Positions 33,420 through 41,516 of a DNA stretch of 64,000 bases are shown here, one piece after another. The stretch's first letter is position 1, and every line of letters begins with the position of its first letter. This stretch comes from Nocardia panacis (GTDB lineage Bacteria > Actinomycetota > Actinomycetes > Mycobacteriales > Mycobacteriaceae), in contig NZ_QZFU01000019.1 of assembly GCF_003598715.1 (NCBI RefSeq), forward strand, positions 558,001 to 622,000. Direction: 5' to 3'. Position numbers and translations under genes: made by a program. A model generated the notes under the pieces. That model searched no databases, was not told the DNA's origin, and was given only the letters and a program-made list of their open reading frames with translations.

Positions 33420-33941
33420 GTGGCCGTCTTGACATTTGGACTCATCTTCCTATTCATCCTGGCGGCGGGCGGCCTGCGCTCGGTCGAGGTGGGCTGCCAG
33501 AACACCCAGCAGATCCACATTCGCAACCCGTGGCTCTGCGCGGTGATCTCCTACGCCGTCGCCCTCACGGGATTCGCGATATTCCTCGCGGTATCCCGCA
33601 TTTTCTCCGACGCGCCACTGCCCACGCTCGCCGACTTCCGACATATGCCGTGGTGGGCGCCCTTCGGCGGCCTGATTGGCGGGGTGGCGGTGGTCGGCAT
33701 GATCACCGTGGCCAAATATGTCGGCGTAGCCACCTTCAACGCGGTGGTCATCGTCAGCGAAATGCTGGTCGCCTTGGTGATGGACGATTTCGGCCTGATG
33801 GGGTTCGTCGCCAGGGCCGCGACACCGCCGCGACTCGTCGCCGCCGCGCTCATCTGCGTGGCCGTCTGCCTGCTGGCCTCCGACTCGGCGCCCACCGCGG
33901 ATGAGTCCGCCGAAGCCCCCTTGGAAGGTGTCGCCCGATGA
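33420..33941 (+). CDS. Half-size DMT transporter (YdcZ-type), subunit 1
   Basis: This 173-residue membrane protein has four or five predicted helices and resembles the small YdcZ (DMT_YdcZ) branch of the drug/metabolite superfamily. The segment GGLRSVEVGCQNTQQIHIRN is strikingly like GALRSVEAGCQNTLKLSLHN in the next gene, so the two are paralogues. The GTG start at 33420 is not strongly supported by a ribosome site. Its stop overlaps the start of subunit 2 (ATGA). Coupled half-transporters often work as heterodimers. The substrate is unknown. Confidence 0.8.
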   Translation: MAVLTFGLIFLFILAAGGLRSVEVGCQNTQQIHIRNPWLCAVISYAVALTGFAIFLAVSRIFSDAPLPTLADFRHMPWWAPFGGLIGGVAVVGMITVAKYVGVATFNAVVIVSEMLVALVMDDFGLMGFVARAATPPRLVAAALICVAVCLLASDSAPTADESAEAPLEGVAR

Positions 33942-34456
33942 CTCTCACCGACGAACGCCCGGCCCGCACCGAACGCCGCACCGCACTCCCCCGATCCGCA
34001 CTCGCACTCGTCTTCGCCTTCCTGCTCCTGGGCGGCGCACTGCGCTCCGTCGAGGCGGGCTGCCAGAACACCTTGAAGCTCTCGCTGCACAACGTGTGGG
34101 TGTGCGGGGTCATCTCCTATGCGGTGGCATTGACCGGTGTCGGGAGCATTCTCCTTGTCGCACTGATTGTTTCGCGCAGGCGCATCATGCCAACCCGGAT
34201 GGATCTGCGGGCGATGCCGAAGTGGGCGCCCTTCGGTGGCCTCATCGGCGGCGCGGCGATCTTCGCGATGATCACCGTCGCCTCCAGCGTCGGGGTGAGC
34301 ACCTTCAACGGTCTGATCATCGCGGGCCAGATGCTGCTGGCCACCGCCATGGACCACTACGGCGTCATGGGGTTCACCCGCCGTCGTCTCAATGCCCGAC
34401 GGGTCGCCGCCTGCGTCATGATCGTCGCCGGGGCGTATCTGATGGCCAAGTACTGA
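33938..34456 (+). CDS. Half-size DMT transporter (YdcZ-type), subunit 2
   Basis: This 172-residue paralogue of the preceding protein has a short cytoplasmic basic N-terminus and about five hydrophobic segments. Shared sections include APFGGLIGGAA and FNGLIIAGQMLLA. It is translationally coupled by the ATGA overlap, supporting a two-subunit transporter of dual-topology descent. A hairpin terminator follows at 34470, so the TetR and SDR genes further on are a separate unit. Confidence 0.8.
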   Translation: MTLTDERPARTERRTALPRSALALVFAFLLLGGALRSVEAGCQNTLKLSLHNVWVCGVISYAVALTGVGSILLVALIVSRRRIMPTRMDLRAMPKWAPFGGLIGGAAIFAMITVASSVGVSTFNGLIIAGQMLLATAMDHYGVMGFTRRRLNARRVAACVMIVAGAYLMAKY

Positions 34457-34469
34457 TCGCTGCTCGATC

Positions 34470-34501
34470 CGTGGGCGGACCCGCCTCAGGGTTCGCCCAC
34501 G
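34470..34501 (+). terminator. Hairpin terminator after the DMT pair
   Basis: CGTGGGCG (34470-34477) pairs perfectly with CGCCCACG (34494-34501), and further pairing (GACCC with GGGTT) is possible inside the loop. It is 14 bases past the second transporter stop. Confidence 0.65.
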
Positions 34502-34517
34502 ACCTGTTGCGCCTGAT

Positions 34518-34553
34518 TTACTCAATCGAGTAACTTCTTACTTGTGCAAGTAA
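34518..34553. promoter_or_regulatory. Two tandem TetR-type operators overlapping the tetR start
   Basis: TTACTC-AATC-GAGTAA (34518-34533) and TTACTTG-TG-CAAGTAA (34538-34553) are both perfect palindromes with the common core TTACT-N6-AGTAA. Their centres are exactly 20 bases (two helical turns) apart. The second covers the GTG start at 34544. A -10-like TAACTT (34531-34536) lies between them, which would place transcription start at or next to the start codon. Confidence 0.7.
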
Positions 34554-35149
34554 CTGCCCGCCCCTCCCCGGCAGCGGTAGCGCGCCGCGCGCAGATCCTC
34601 GCCGCCGCCATCGAGGTGCTGGCCGAATCGGGTTATACGCAAACCTCATTCGCGCGGATCGCGCACCGGGCCGGAATCAGCAGCACCCGCCTGATCTCCT
34701 ACCACTTCTCCGGCAAAGAAGATCTGATGCGGGCCGTGGCGGAGCGGGTCCGCGACAGCGCGATCGAGTACATGATGCCGCGCCTGGACGCCGCACCGAC
34801 CCATCGAATGCGGCTCGCCGCCTACCTCGCGGCGAATCTGGAATTCCTGCGCGACCGCACCACCGAGCTGCGCGCCCTGATCGAACTCGCCTTCAACGCA
34901 CAGGCCGCGCTCGGCAAGCCGTTTCTTCCCGAAGATCAACCGGACGCGCCCCTCGCGGCCCTGACAAGGCTGCTCGAGGCGGGTCAAAACGCGGGCGAAT
35001 TCCGCGATTTCGATCCGAAGATCATGGCCATGACCATTCGCGCCGCCATCGACACCCTGGCCGTGCACTACGCGGCGGATACCAGCCTCGATCTGAATCA
35101 TTATGCGGCGCAACTGGTCACACTCTTCGAACTGGCCACCGGCAACTGA
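34544..35149 (+). CDS. TetR-family transcriptional regulator
   Basis: This 201-residue protein has an N-terminal TetR helix-turn-helix: RRAQILAAAIEVLAESGY, then TSFARIAHRAGISSTRLISYHF at about residues 33-55. An all-helical ligand domain follows. The GTG start lies inside the second operator palindrome and no ribosome site precedes it, so a leaderless mRNA is likely. It is probably autoregulated and co-transcribed with the short-chain dehydrogenase that starts 47 bases after its stop. The ligand is unknown. Confidence 0.9.
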   Translation: MQVTARPSPAAVARRAQILAAAIEVLAESGYTQTSFARIAHRAGISSTRLISYHFSGKEDLMRAVAERVRDSAIEYMMPRLDAAPTHRMRLAAYLAANLEFLRDRTTELRALIELAFNAQAALGKPFLPEDQPDAPLAALTRLLEAGQNAGEFRDFDPKIMAMTIRAAIDTLAVHYAADTSLDLNHYAAQLVTLFELATGN

Positions 35150-35196
35150 TGTCCCTGAAACGAACAACACCGCAACCAAGACGGGAGCGTCAACCA

Positions 35197-36063
35197 ATGA
35201 AGCTCGAAGCAGGACAGGTGGCCGTAGTCACCGGAGCCGCGCACGGCATCGGACTCGCCATCGCCTCCGCACTGCACGCGCGCGGCGTCCGCGTGGTCCT
35301 CGCCGATATCGAGGCCGACGCGCTGGCGCAGGCCGCGGCGCAACTCGGCGAGGAAACCCTCGCGGTGCCAACCGATGTCGCCGACCCGGACCAGGTGAAC
35401 GCACTGGCCGCCGCCACCCTGGCGCGCTTCGGCCGGGTCGATCTGGTGTTCAACAACGCGGGCACGGGAACCGGCGGCCCCATGTGGGATCTCGATCCGG
35501 AGCAGTGGCAGCGAGTGTGGTCGATCAATGTCGGCGGGGTGGTGAACGGTATTCGCGCCTTCGTCCCGCACCTCATCTCCGCCGGACGCGGACATATCGT
35601 CAATACGGCCTCGATCGCGGGCGTCACCACCGGACCGTTCAACGCCCCGTACACCGCGAGCAAGCACGCGGTGGTCGCGTTGTCGGAGGCGCTGCATGGC
35701 GAATTGTCGGTCATGGCACCGGGTATCGGCGTGACGGTGGTGTGCCCCGGCCCGGTCGATACCCGAATGCTGCGCGGTATCACCGATATCAGCAGCGATA
35801 TTGTCGACGATGCCGCGTTGCGCAAGGGCCAAGGCTGGCTCGGCGACATGACCGACGAGCAGTGGGGCAGGTTCTCCCCCGGACTCGAGGTCATCGTGAA
35901 GATGGCGGCGGCGATGATCTCGCCCGAACGGGCCGCGACCATCGTCCTCGACGCCGTCGAGAACGACCGGATGTTCGTCACCACCCATCCGGAGTGGGCG
36001 CAGGCCGCGCGGCAGCGCATGGAGGACATCGCGGCGGAGCTGGGAAAGCCCAACCCGCAGTGA
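35197..36063 (+). CDS. Short-chain dehydrogenase/reductase
   Basis: The protein has 288 residues from the ATG at 35197, preceded by GGGAG; an upstream in-frame start at 35149 would add 16 residues overlapping tetR. The Rossmann motif TGAAHGIG, the NNAG motif in VFNNAGTGTGG and the catalytic Ser plus YTASK (Tyr-x-x-x-Lys) mark a classical NAD(P)-dependent SDR. The C-terminal 90 residues (SSDIVDD..., ISPERAATIV) resemble SDRs acting on bulky or lipidic alcohols. It shares the TetR operon, so its substrate or a related compound is probably the TetR ligand. Confidence 0.88.
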   Translation: MKLEAGQVAVVTGAAHGIGLAIASALHARGVRVVLADIEADALAQAAAQLGEETLAVPTDVADPDQVNALAAATLARFGRVDLVFNNAGTGTGGPMWDLDPEQWQRVWSINVGGVVNGIRAFVPHLISAGRGHIVNTASIAGVTTGPFNAPYTASKHAVVALSEALHGELSVMAPGIGVTVVCPGPVDTRMLRGITDISSDIVDDAALRKGQGWLGDMTDEQWGRFSPGLEVIVKMAAAMISPERAATIVLDAVENDRMFVTTHPEWAQAARQRMEDIAAELGKPNPQ

Positions 36064-36068
36064 CGATT

Positions 36069-36107
36069 CCGGTGCGGCGAGGGCCGGTCGCGCCGCCGCC
36101 GCACCGG
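36069..36107. terminator. Bidirectional terminator between SDR and atp genes
   Basis: CCGGTGCGGCG (36069-36079) pairs perfectly with CGCCGCACCGG (36097-36107), in the 61-base gap between convergent stops. Confidence 0.75.
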
Positions 36108-36124
36108 TTCGGGTCGAGAACCGC

Positions 36125-36706
36125 TCAGTTCCAGCGCGATTGGATGCGGCTGCGGTCCAGCGATGGCGTATTCGCAGCGATCTCCAGGTCTTCCAGGAAA
36201 CGCTCGATACTGTCGGACTGCGCCTGCGGCATGGCGAGGTGTCCGCGCACCCGCTCCTCGGTGCGCGCAAGTACGGTGGCGGTCAGATCGGCCTGCAAAT
36301 CGCGAATCACCTGCTTGCGGAACAGCACGATCTGATCGCGGCCCTGCTTGCGCACCCGCGCCACCTCCGCCGCGGCGGCCTCGCGCATCTGCTCCACGAT
36401 GCGTACCGCGTCGGCCTGCGCGTCGGCGCGCAGACGCTCCAGCTCCAACTGGGCCTCGGCCAAGGCACTGTCGTATGCCTGCTTGGCCTCGGCGAGCCGG
36501 GAGGAGGCAAGATCGCTCTCCGCCAACTGTTTTCGCACCGTCTCCTGCGCCTTGCCCATCATCCGCTTGATCGGCGGCACCACCCAGCGCCGGAACGCCG
36601 CGACGATGCACACGAAGGCGAACAACTGACTCGCGAAGACCGGCCAGTCGAAGGTGATGTGGTAAATCCCCTCGGCCAGTGGACTATTGGTGCTGGTTGG
36701 GATCAT
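36125..36706 (-). CDS. ATP synthase b'-like subunit, N-terminal half of b-delta only
   Basis: The protein has 193 residues and starts by ATGA overlap with atpF. It has one membrane helix (about residues 20-40, FASQLFAFVCIVAAF) and a long coiled-coil stalk rich in Ala, Glu and Arg. It closely follows the N-terminal 170 residues of the mycobacterial b-delta fusion (LFGFAVIV..., QQLA, DRFLDQL there; SIERFLEDL here) but stops where the delta domain would begin. No delta, alpha, gamma, beta or epsilon genes follow; a terminator and the SDR come next. It is either a stand-alone peripheral-stalk subunit or a truncated b-delta. Confidence 0.8.
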   Translation of the reverse strand: MIPTSTNSPLAEGIYHITFDWPVFASQLFAFVCIVAAFRRWVVPPIKRMMGKAQETVRKQLAESDLASSRLAEAKQAYDSALAEAQLELERLRADAQADAVRIVEQMREAAAAEVARVRKQGRDQIVLFRKQVIRDLQADLTATVLARTEERVRGHLAMPQAQSDSIERFLEDLEIAANTPSLDRSRIQSRWN

Positions 36707-37209
36707 GACGACCGTCCCGTCTGATGACCGTGGCTGCTACCGGCATGCCGATCGTCGACGCCGACCACCCGGTCGGCCAGCGACTGCGCGAGCGGTTCCA
36801 CCGTCTCGCGCAGTCCCGCGGCGATCTGATCCGCCTCGGCGCGCAGTGTCGCGGTCTGCTCGGCCACGATCGCATCGGACTGCGCCTGCGCGTCGGCGCG
36901 CAGCCCGTCGAGGATGGCCTGTCCCTCGGCTCTGGCGGCATTGCGAATCGCGGCCGCCTCGGTCCGTGCCTGTTCGAGCCCCGTCTGGTAGCGTGCCGTG
37001 GCCTCGGCGAACAGGCGCCGGGCCTGTTTGTTCTCCGCCGCGGTCCCGGTGACCCGCGCCTCGCGGTCCGCCAATACCTTGCGGATCGGCGGGACCACGA
37101 AGAACCAGATGACGCCGAGCACGATCAGGAAGATCGCCAACTCCGCGAAGAAGGTGCCGTTGGGGATAAGGAAGTTCCCCTGGGCCGCCACATCCGTTCT
37201 CGCCCGCAT
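36703..37209 (-). CDS. atpF: ATP synthase Fo subunit b
   Basis: This 168-residue protein has one N-terminal membrane helix (AELAIFLIVLGVIWFFVVPP, about residues 22-41), a basic turn (IRKVLADREARV) and a long amphipathic helix: the b-subunit design. Length is normal. It sits 7 bases after atpE and overlaps the b'-like gene. Its C-terminal end (VDDRHAGSSHGHQ...) is polar and not conserved. It would dimerise with the b'-like protein to form the stalk, but no partner F1 is encoded nearby. Confidence 0.9.
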   Translation of the reverse strand: MRARTDVAAQGNFLIPNGTFFAELAIFLIVLGVIWFFVVPPIRKVLADREARVTGTAAENKQARRLFAEATARYQTGLEQARTEAAAIRNAARAEGQAILDGLRADAQAQSDAIVAEQTATLRAEADQIAAGLRETVEPLAQSLADRVVGVDDRHAGSSHGHQTGRSS

Positions 37210-37216
37210 GGTCGCG

Positions 37217-37474
37217 CTACTTGCCGGGTGTGGCGAAGACGAACAGCGCCATGAACGCCAGATTGATGAAGTAGGCGGCCTCGACCAGACCCACGGTCAG
37301 GAAGAAGATCGCGCGCAGGCGACCCTCCGCCTCGGGCTGCCGGGTGACGCCATTGATGAGCGCGGCGCCTGCCAGACCGTCGCCGATGCCCGCGCCGATC
37401 GCGCCGCCCGCCATGATGATGCCGCCGCCGATGAGCGCGCCCTGGACGATACTCGCGGTGGTTGGGTCTGCCAT
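37217..37474 (-). CDS. atpE: ATP synthase Fo subunit c
   Basis: This 85-residue hairpin of two membrane helices has the polar loop RQPEAEGR and the proton-carrying Glu65 in VGLVEAAYFINL. It is nearly identical in pattern to the mycobacterial c-subunit, including the AGGAIGAGIGDG helix that packs the ring, so it looks functional. It lies 72 bases after atpB. The close likeness implies it derives from an ordinary actinobacterial F-type enzyme rather than from a sodium-type or N-ATPase. Confidence 0.95.
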   Translation of the reverse strand: MADPTTASIVQGALIGGGIIMAGGAIGAGIGDGLAGAALINGVTRQPEAEGRLRAIFFLTVGLVEAAYFINLAFMALFVFATPGK

Positions 37475-37546
37475 TTGTCTACTGCCTCTCTGTAAAACGA
37501 TGCACCGACCGGTGGTGTCGATCGATGGTCTTGCGGCGACGCACGG

Positions 37547-38326
37547 TCAGTGGTGTTCGGATTCAAGCGTCATGGACTGACTGAAATAGAGGATGGTCAG
37601 CAGCGAGAAGATGAATGCCTGAATCAGCCCGACGAACAGGTCGAACATTTTCCAGATGGCATTGGGACCCCAGCTGATCCAGAAGGGGAACAGCGCGATC
37701 ACCGATACCATGACGCCGCCCGCGAACATATTCCCGAACAATCGCAGCGACAGCGAGACCGGCTTGGCTATCTCCTCGATGATATTGATGAATACCATCG
37801 GACCCCAGCCGGTGTGCCCCTTCACCACCTGTTTGAAGTGGGTCAGCGGACCGCGCCGGTACATTCCGGCCGCGTGATAGGCCAGGAAGACGAACAGCGC
37901 GAGCGCGTAGACGAAGTTCACGTCGGAGGCGGGCGGGGAGAAGAATTCGCCGGAACCGTACTGCACCGGCAGCACCGACAGCCAGTTGGACAGCAGGATG
38001 TAGGTGAACAGGGTGACCGCGAGCGGCAGCGCGAAGGGGGCCACCTTCATGCCGATGGCGCTTTCCACCTGGTCACGCATCTGCACGGTGACGGTCTCGA
38101 AGAAAAGCTGCACGCCATTGGGCACGCCCGAGGTGAGCTTGACGCGCACCACGAAGGCCAGGGTGAGCACGATGAGCGCGGCCAGTGCCGTGGCGATGAT
38201 CGTGTCGACATTGAATTCCAGGCCGAACAGTTGCGTGACGGCGTGTTCGCCGACCTTGATCTTCGAATCGGAATTGCCTTCGTCGGCCAGCGGGAGCGAG
38301 GCAATCGAAGCAGCGACGATGGTCAT
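37547..38326 (-). CDS. atpB: ATP synthase Fo subunit a
   Basis: This 259-residue membrane protein has about six helices. The essential Arg195 is in SLSLRLFGNMFAGG, and the C-terminal helix region GLIQAFIFSLLTILYFSQS is typical. It starts by ATGA overlap with the AtpI-like gene. Length matches the mycobacterial subunit (about 250). All residues needed for proton translocation against the c-ring are present. Confidence 0.95.
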   Translation of the reverse strand: MTIVAASIASLPLADEGNSDSKIKVGEHAVTQLFGLEFNVDTIIATALAALIVLTLAFVVRVKLTSGVPNGVQLFFETVTVQMRDQVESAIGMKVAPFALPLAVTLFTYILLSNWLSVLPVQYGSGEFFSPPASDVNFVYALALFVFLAYHAAGMYRRGPLTHFKQVVKGHTGWGPMVFINIIEEIAKPVSLSLRLFGNMFAGGVMVSVIALFPFWISWGPNAIWKMFDLFVGLIQAFIFSLLTILYFSQSMTLESEHH

Positions 38327-38703
38327 AGCGATTGACGCAGCCCTTTCAATTCGGGAAGCACCGTATTGATCACCAGGATCACCTGGAACAGGGCCAGGCC
38401 GAAGAAGATTCCGACACCGTTCGGCCGGGCCAGGAAGGCCAATGCCAGCGCGCCGACGGTAATGCCGAGCAACCGTATCGCGGAGGATCTGAGCAGGCGC
38501 ATCTTCTTCGGTGTCTCGGCGTCGGCGATTTTGGTGACCGCCCGCAGCGTGAGTTTGGCATTCAGCCAGCCGATCGCGAGTCCGCCGCAGATGAATATGC
38601 CGAGCAGCAGTCGATCCAGCGAGCCCGCCGCCATCAATATCAGGGCGGCGAGTACGGCTGCGATGATGGCCGCTCGGCGTACTTGGAGACTATTGACATC
38701 CAT
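38323..38703 (-). CDS. AtpI-like ATP synthase assembly protein
   Basis: The protein has 126 residues from the ATG at 38703; the frame extends further upstream into an AT-rich gap with no sensible coding. Four hydrophobic segments and position directly before atpB match the small AtpI/ATP synthase I protein found first in most atp operons, which helps c-ring assembly. Sequence identity in this family is low, so the call rests mainly on topology, length and location. Confidence 0.7.
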   Translation of the reverse strand: MDVNSLQVRRAAIIAAVLAALILMAAGSLDRLLLGIFICGGLAIGWLNAKLTLRAVTKIADAETPKKMRLLRSSAIRLLGITVGALALAFLARPNGVGIFFGLALFQVILVINTVLPELKGLRQSL

Positions 38704-39016
38704 TCCGACACCGCCCTCGCCGATCACCTCACCACGTAGTGAGGTCGTGATTGATCCATAGCATACACATACGAACGACGTTGTGTAGCAACGTTTTTGA
38801 TCTTCCTCCCATTGATCTTCGACGGAAGATGCGGCGATTGTTCGGCTATCAATTCCGGATTCACCTTTTCCGCCAACCGGCACGTCGGCACTATTTTTCC
38901 CGATAAAACATCATTCGGCGTATACGTCATTTGAGTAGCTTATTCTTTTTGTCTGATTTGCCGTGATTATCGGGAACTCGAGCGCTACAGAGCCGCGAAT
39001 CATTTCCGGACACGCG
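38704..39016. promoter_or_regulatory. AT-rich intergenic region before the atp genes
   Basis: This gap of about 310 bases has no recognisable gene. It contains the palindrome ACGTTG-TGTAG-CAACGT (38778-38794), followed on the plus strand by a run of five T. A minus-strand -10 candidate, TATGCT, lies at 38765-38760, with no good -35 at normal spacing. It is the presumed promoter region of the Fo operon. Confidence 0.35.
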
Positions 39017-39052
39017 GAAGGCCGGGTCCGCGCGATCGCGAACCCGGCCTTC
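39017..39052 (-). terminator. Terminator of the L,D-transpeptidase gene
   Basis: GAAGGCCGGGT (39017-39027) pairs perfectly with ACCCGGCCTTC (39042-39052), 25 bases after the transpeptidase stop. Confidence 0.75.
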
Positions 39053-39076
39053 GAGATCCGAGCGGAGCTCGGACGG

Positions 39077-39583
39077 CTACGGCACCACTTCGAACACATC
39101 ACCCGGCGAGACGTAGTCGTAGAGCGCCCTGGCCCCATCCGGGGTCATCCGGATGCAGCCGTGCGACTTCTCCTCGATCGGACCGATATGGGTGGCGATA
39201 TCGCCGTTGAAGAACACCGCGTAGCGCATCTCCGCGTGATGCATTGTGCTCCAGTGGTATTCCTTCTTGAACGCGGCGCGGAAGGTGCCGGGCGGCGTCT
39301 CGAAACCGGGCCTGCCGTGCGAGATAGGGGTCGGCCCGTAGACAACCTTGCCGTTGTCCATCAGCCACGCCTGGTTCGAGGACAGTTGCATACAGACCCG
39401 CGCCGCCTTGGAACACGGCGCCACCACCGGTCCCGGAATGATGGCGGGCACCCCCGGAATATCCGGGCCTCCCGGCCACAGGGGTTCGGCCTGCGCGGGC
39501 GAGGCCGCCAGCAGTCCGGCCGAAGCGACACCGACGAGTACCGCGCATCGGGCCGTCCAGCTACGTAAACGGTTGTTGCTCAT
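39077..39583 (-). CDS. Secreted L,D-transpeptidase (YkuD domain)
   Basis: This 168-residue protein has a signal peptide (about residues 12-32, ending PAQAE). The YkuD catalytic motif is HIGPIEEKSHGCIRMT near the C-terminus, with the nucleophilic Cys in SHGCIRM. It would form 3-3 cross-links in peptidoglycan or attach proteins outside the membrane. It lacks the immunoglobulin-like domains of the large mycobacterial LdtMt2 type. The ATG at 39583 was preferred over an upstream frame because the signal peptide follows directly and an AGAGAGG site precedes it. Confidence 0.9.
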   Translation of the reverse strand: MSNNRLRSWTARCAVLVGVASAGLLAASPAQAEPLWPGGPDIPGVPAIIPGPVVAPCSKAARVCMQLSSNQAWLMDNGKVVYGPTPISHGRPGFETPPGTFRAAFKKEYHWSTMHHAEMRYAVFFNGDIATHIGPIEEKSHGCIRMTPDGARALYDYVSPGDVFEVVP

Positions 39584-39888
39584 CGAGTTCGACCTCTCTA
39601 CCTTTCGCCCGCCACTCTGTCGTGTCGCCCGCCAGGGTGATGGGGCCTTGTTGAACACGCGCATGGGATGTCACACAAGAACAAGGACCCACCCGGAGGT
39701 GGTGCTGATCATTGTGGACCGCGCAACCTTCCGGAACCGGGATTCGGGCGTGTTCGACGGTATGCGTCGCGCCGTGATCGATATCTCGCTACTTCTCGGC
39801 AACTCTGAGAGAACTCATAGACGCCGCTCAGGATGCGGCCAGGTGTCGCACGCACGCTGGAGGCGATAGCCGAGCAGCGAGGTGCGCG
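39584..39888. promoter_or_regulatory. Divergent intergenic region, nothing recognised
   Basis: This gap of 305 bases lies between the transpeptidase (minus) and the PH-like gene (plus). Apart from serving as divergent promoter region I see no gene, repeat or strong palindrome in it. Confidence 0.3.
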
Positions 39889-40239
39889 ATGGTTGAACTG
39901 GAACTGACGGGAACGACCGTGACGGTGCGCGTGCTCGGGGTGCACCGTCTGCTGGCGCTGCGCGATCAGATCAGCTTCGACCTGTCCCACATCACCCATC
40001 TACAGCGGGCCGAGGTGGATCTGCGTCCACCGTGGGTGCGCGCGCCCGGCACCTTCTTTCCGGGTGTGATCGCGGCCGGGACCTTCCGGGGGAAAGGTCG
40101 TAAAGAGTTCTGGGACACCATGTTCGATGGCGCAGCGGTGCGAATCGAACTGGCCGGAACGGATTTCACCAGGTTGGTGCTGGATGTCGCCGACACCGAC
40201 GCGGTTTTGGGCAGATTGCGCTCGGCGCGCGCCGCCTGA
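39889..40239 (+). CDS. Small conserved protein, bacterial PH-like fold
   Basis: This 116-residue, beta-rich protein ends in a helix. The central section TFFPGVIAAGTFRGKGRKEFWD, followed by a VRIELAG...FTRLVLDV strand pair, resembles bacterial pleckstrin-homology-like proteins seen in many actinomycetes. No signal peptide, membrane segment or catalytic motif is visible. It stands alone, convergent with the ABC importer operon 5 bases away. Function unknown. Confidence 0.65.
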   Translation: MVELELTGTTVTVRVLGVHRLLALRDQISFDLSHITHLQRAEVDLRPPWVRAPGTFFPGVIAAGTFRGKGRKEFWDTMFDGAAVRIELAGTDFTRLVLDVADTDAVLGRLRSARAA

Positions 40240-40244
40240 TCCGG

Positions 40245-41513
40245 CTACTCCGGAACATACGGCTCGCCGTCGGCGCGCGGCGGACGCACCTGACCGACCG
40301 CGCCCGCTACCGCGATGACCGTCAATAGATAGGGGGTCATCTGCAAGACCTCGGTGGGGATCGGCGTCGCCAGCACCTGCAACTGCCCCTGCAATGCCTT
40401 GGTGAAACCGAAGAACAGCGCCGCGCAGGCCGCACCGAGCGGATGCCAGCGGCCCATGATCACCGCGGCCAGCGCGATGAACCCATTGCCCGCCGTCATC
40501 TCCTTCACGAAGCCGCCCGTGGACCCGATGGTGAAATACGCGCCGCCGAGACCCGCCACCGCCCCGGCCAGCAACACCGCCTGATACCGGGTGCGCAACA
40601 CCCCGATTCCCACCGTGGCGGCGGCGCGGGGATGCTCGCCGACCGCCCGCACCCGCAGACCCCACCTGGTCCGGTAGAGCGCGAACGCGATGAGCGCGAC
40701 CGCCGCCACCATGGCATAGACCAGCGGGGTCTGCCGAAAGATCGTCGGCCCCAGCACCGGAATCGAGGAAAGTCCCGGTATCGCGAGGGGTTGCATGGTG
40801 CCTGGACTATTGAAACGCGCCGAACCATTCGGCAACGCGATGACCTGATCGAACAGATATCCGGTGACCCCGGTGGCGAAAACCACCAGCACCACGCCGA
40901 GCACGATCTGATTGACCAGGTAGCGAATCGAGAACACCGCAAGCAGCCAGGCCATGAACACCCCGGCCACCACGGCGGCCAGCACCCCGACCACGAAGCT
41001 GCCGCTCACCGTGGCGACGAGCGCCGCCGCGCAGGCCCCGGCCAGCAGATGTCCCTCGATCGCGATATTGATGACCCCGGCCCGCTCGCACAGCACCCCG
41101 GCCAGCGCGCCCAGGATAAGCGGCGTCGAAAGGGCCAGGGTGCCCTGGATCTGATTGGTCAGCGGGAACAGCTTTCCCGCCGCCGCCCAGCAGATGAAGG
41201 TCACCACGAACGCGATGCCGAACAGCGTGAACAGTGCCGCTGCCCAACGGCTCGCCAGTCCACGCCACAGATGCGCCGCCGCGATCGCGACCGTCACCAG
41301 CGCGAGCACGAGTCCGGCGGGTCGCGCGGGCACGTGCACATCGCCGGGACCGCCGCCATCGGGTCCGGACAACCGGAACGCGACATCGCCCGACTTCGTG
41401 GTGCATGCCAGGACGACCGCGACCAGTGCCAGCACCACCAGCAGCACACCGAGCCGCACCCGCCGCCGCCGATGCTCCGGGGATTCCAGTTTCTCGCGCA
41501 TATATACAGCCAT
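40245..41513 (-). CDS. BmpA-type ABC importer, permease 2
   Basis: This 422-residue permease is of the RbsC/NupQ branch. A basic N-terminus and an extra N-terminal helix pair precede the conserved core (ILGALAGVLCERAGVINIAIEGHLL and VGEHPRAAATVGI). About ten membrane segments are visible. It begins 4 bases after the other permease stop. It pairs with that permease and the duplicated ATPase to import a nucleoside or simple sugar. Confidence 0.9.
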   Translation of the reverse strand: MAVYMREKLESPEHRRRRVRLGVLLVVLALVAVVLACTTKSGDVAFRLSGPDGGGPGDVHVPARPAGLVLALVTVAIAAAHLWRGLASRWAAALFTLFGIAFVVTFICWAAAGKLFPLTNQIQGTLALSTPLILGALAGVLCERAGVINIAIEGHLLAGACAAALVATVSGSFVVGVLAAVVAGVFMAWLLAVFSIRYLVNQIVLGVVLVVFATGVTGYLFDQVIALPNGSARFNSPGTMQPLAIPGLSSIPVLGPTIFRQTPLVYAMVAAVALIAFALYRTRWGLRVRAVGEHPRAAATVGIGVLRTRYQAVLLAGAVAGLGGAYFTIGSTGGFVKEMTAGNGFIALAAVIMGRWHPLGAACAALFFGFTKALQGQLQVLATPIPTEVLQMTPYLLTVIAVAGAVGQVRPPRADGEPYVPE

Positions 41514-41516
41514 GGG

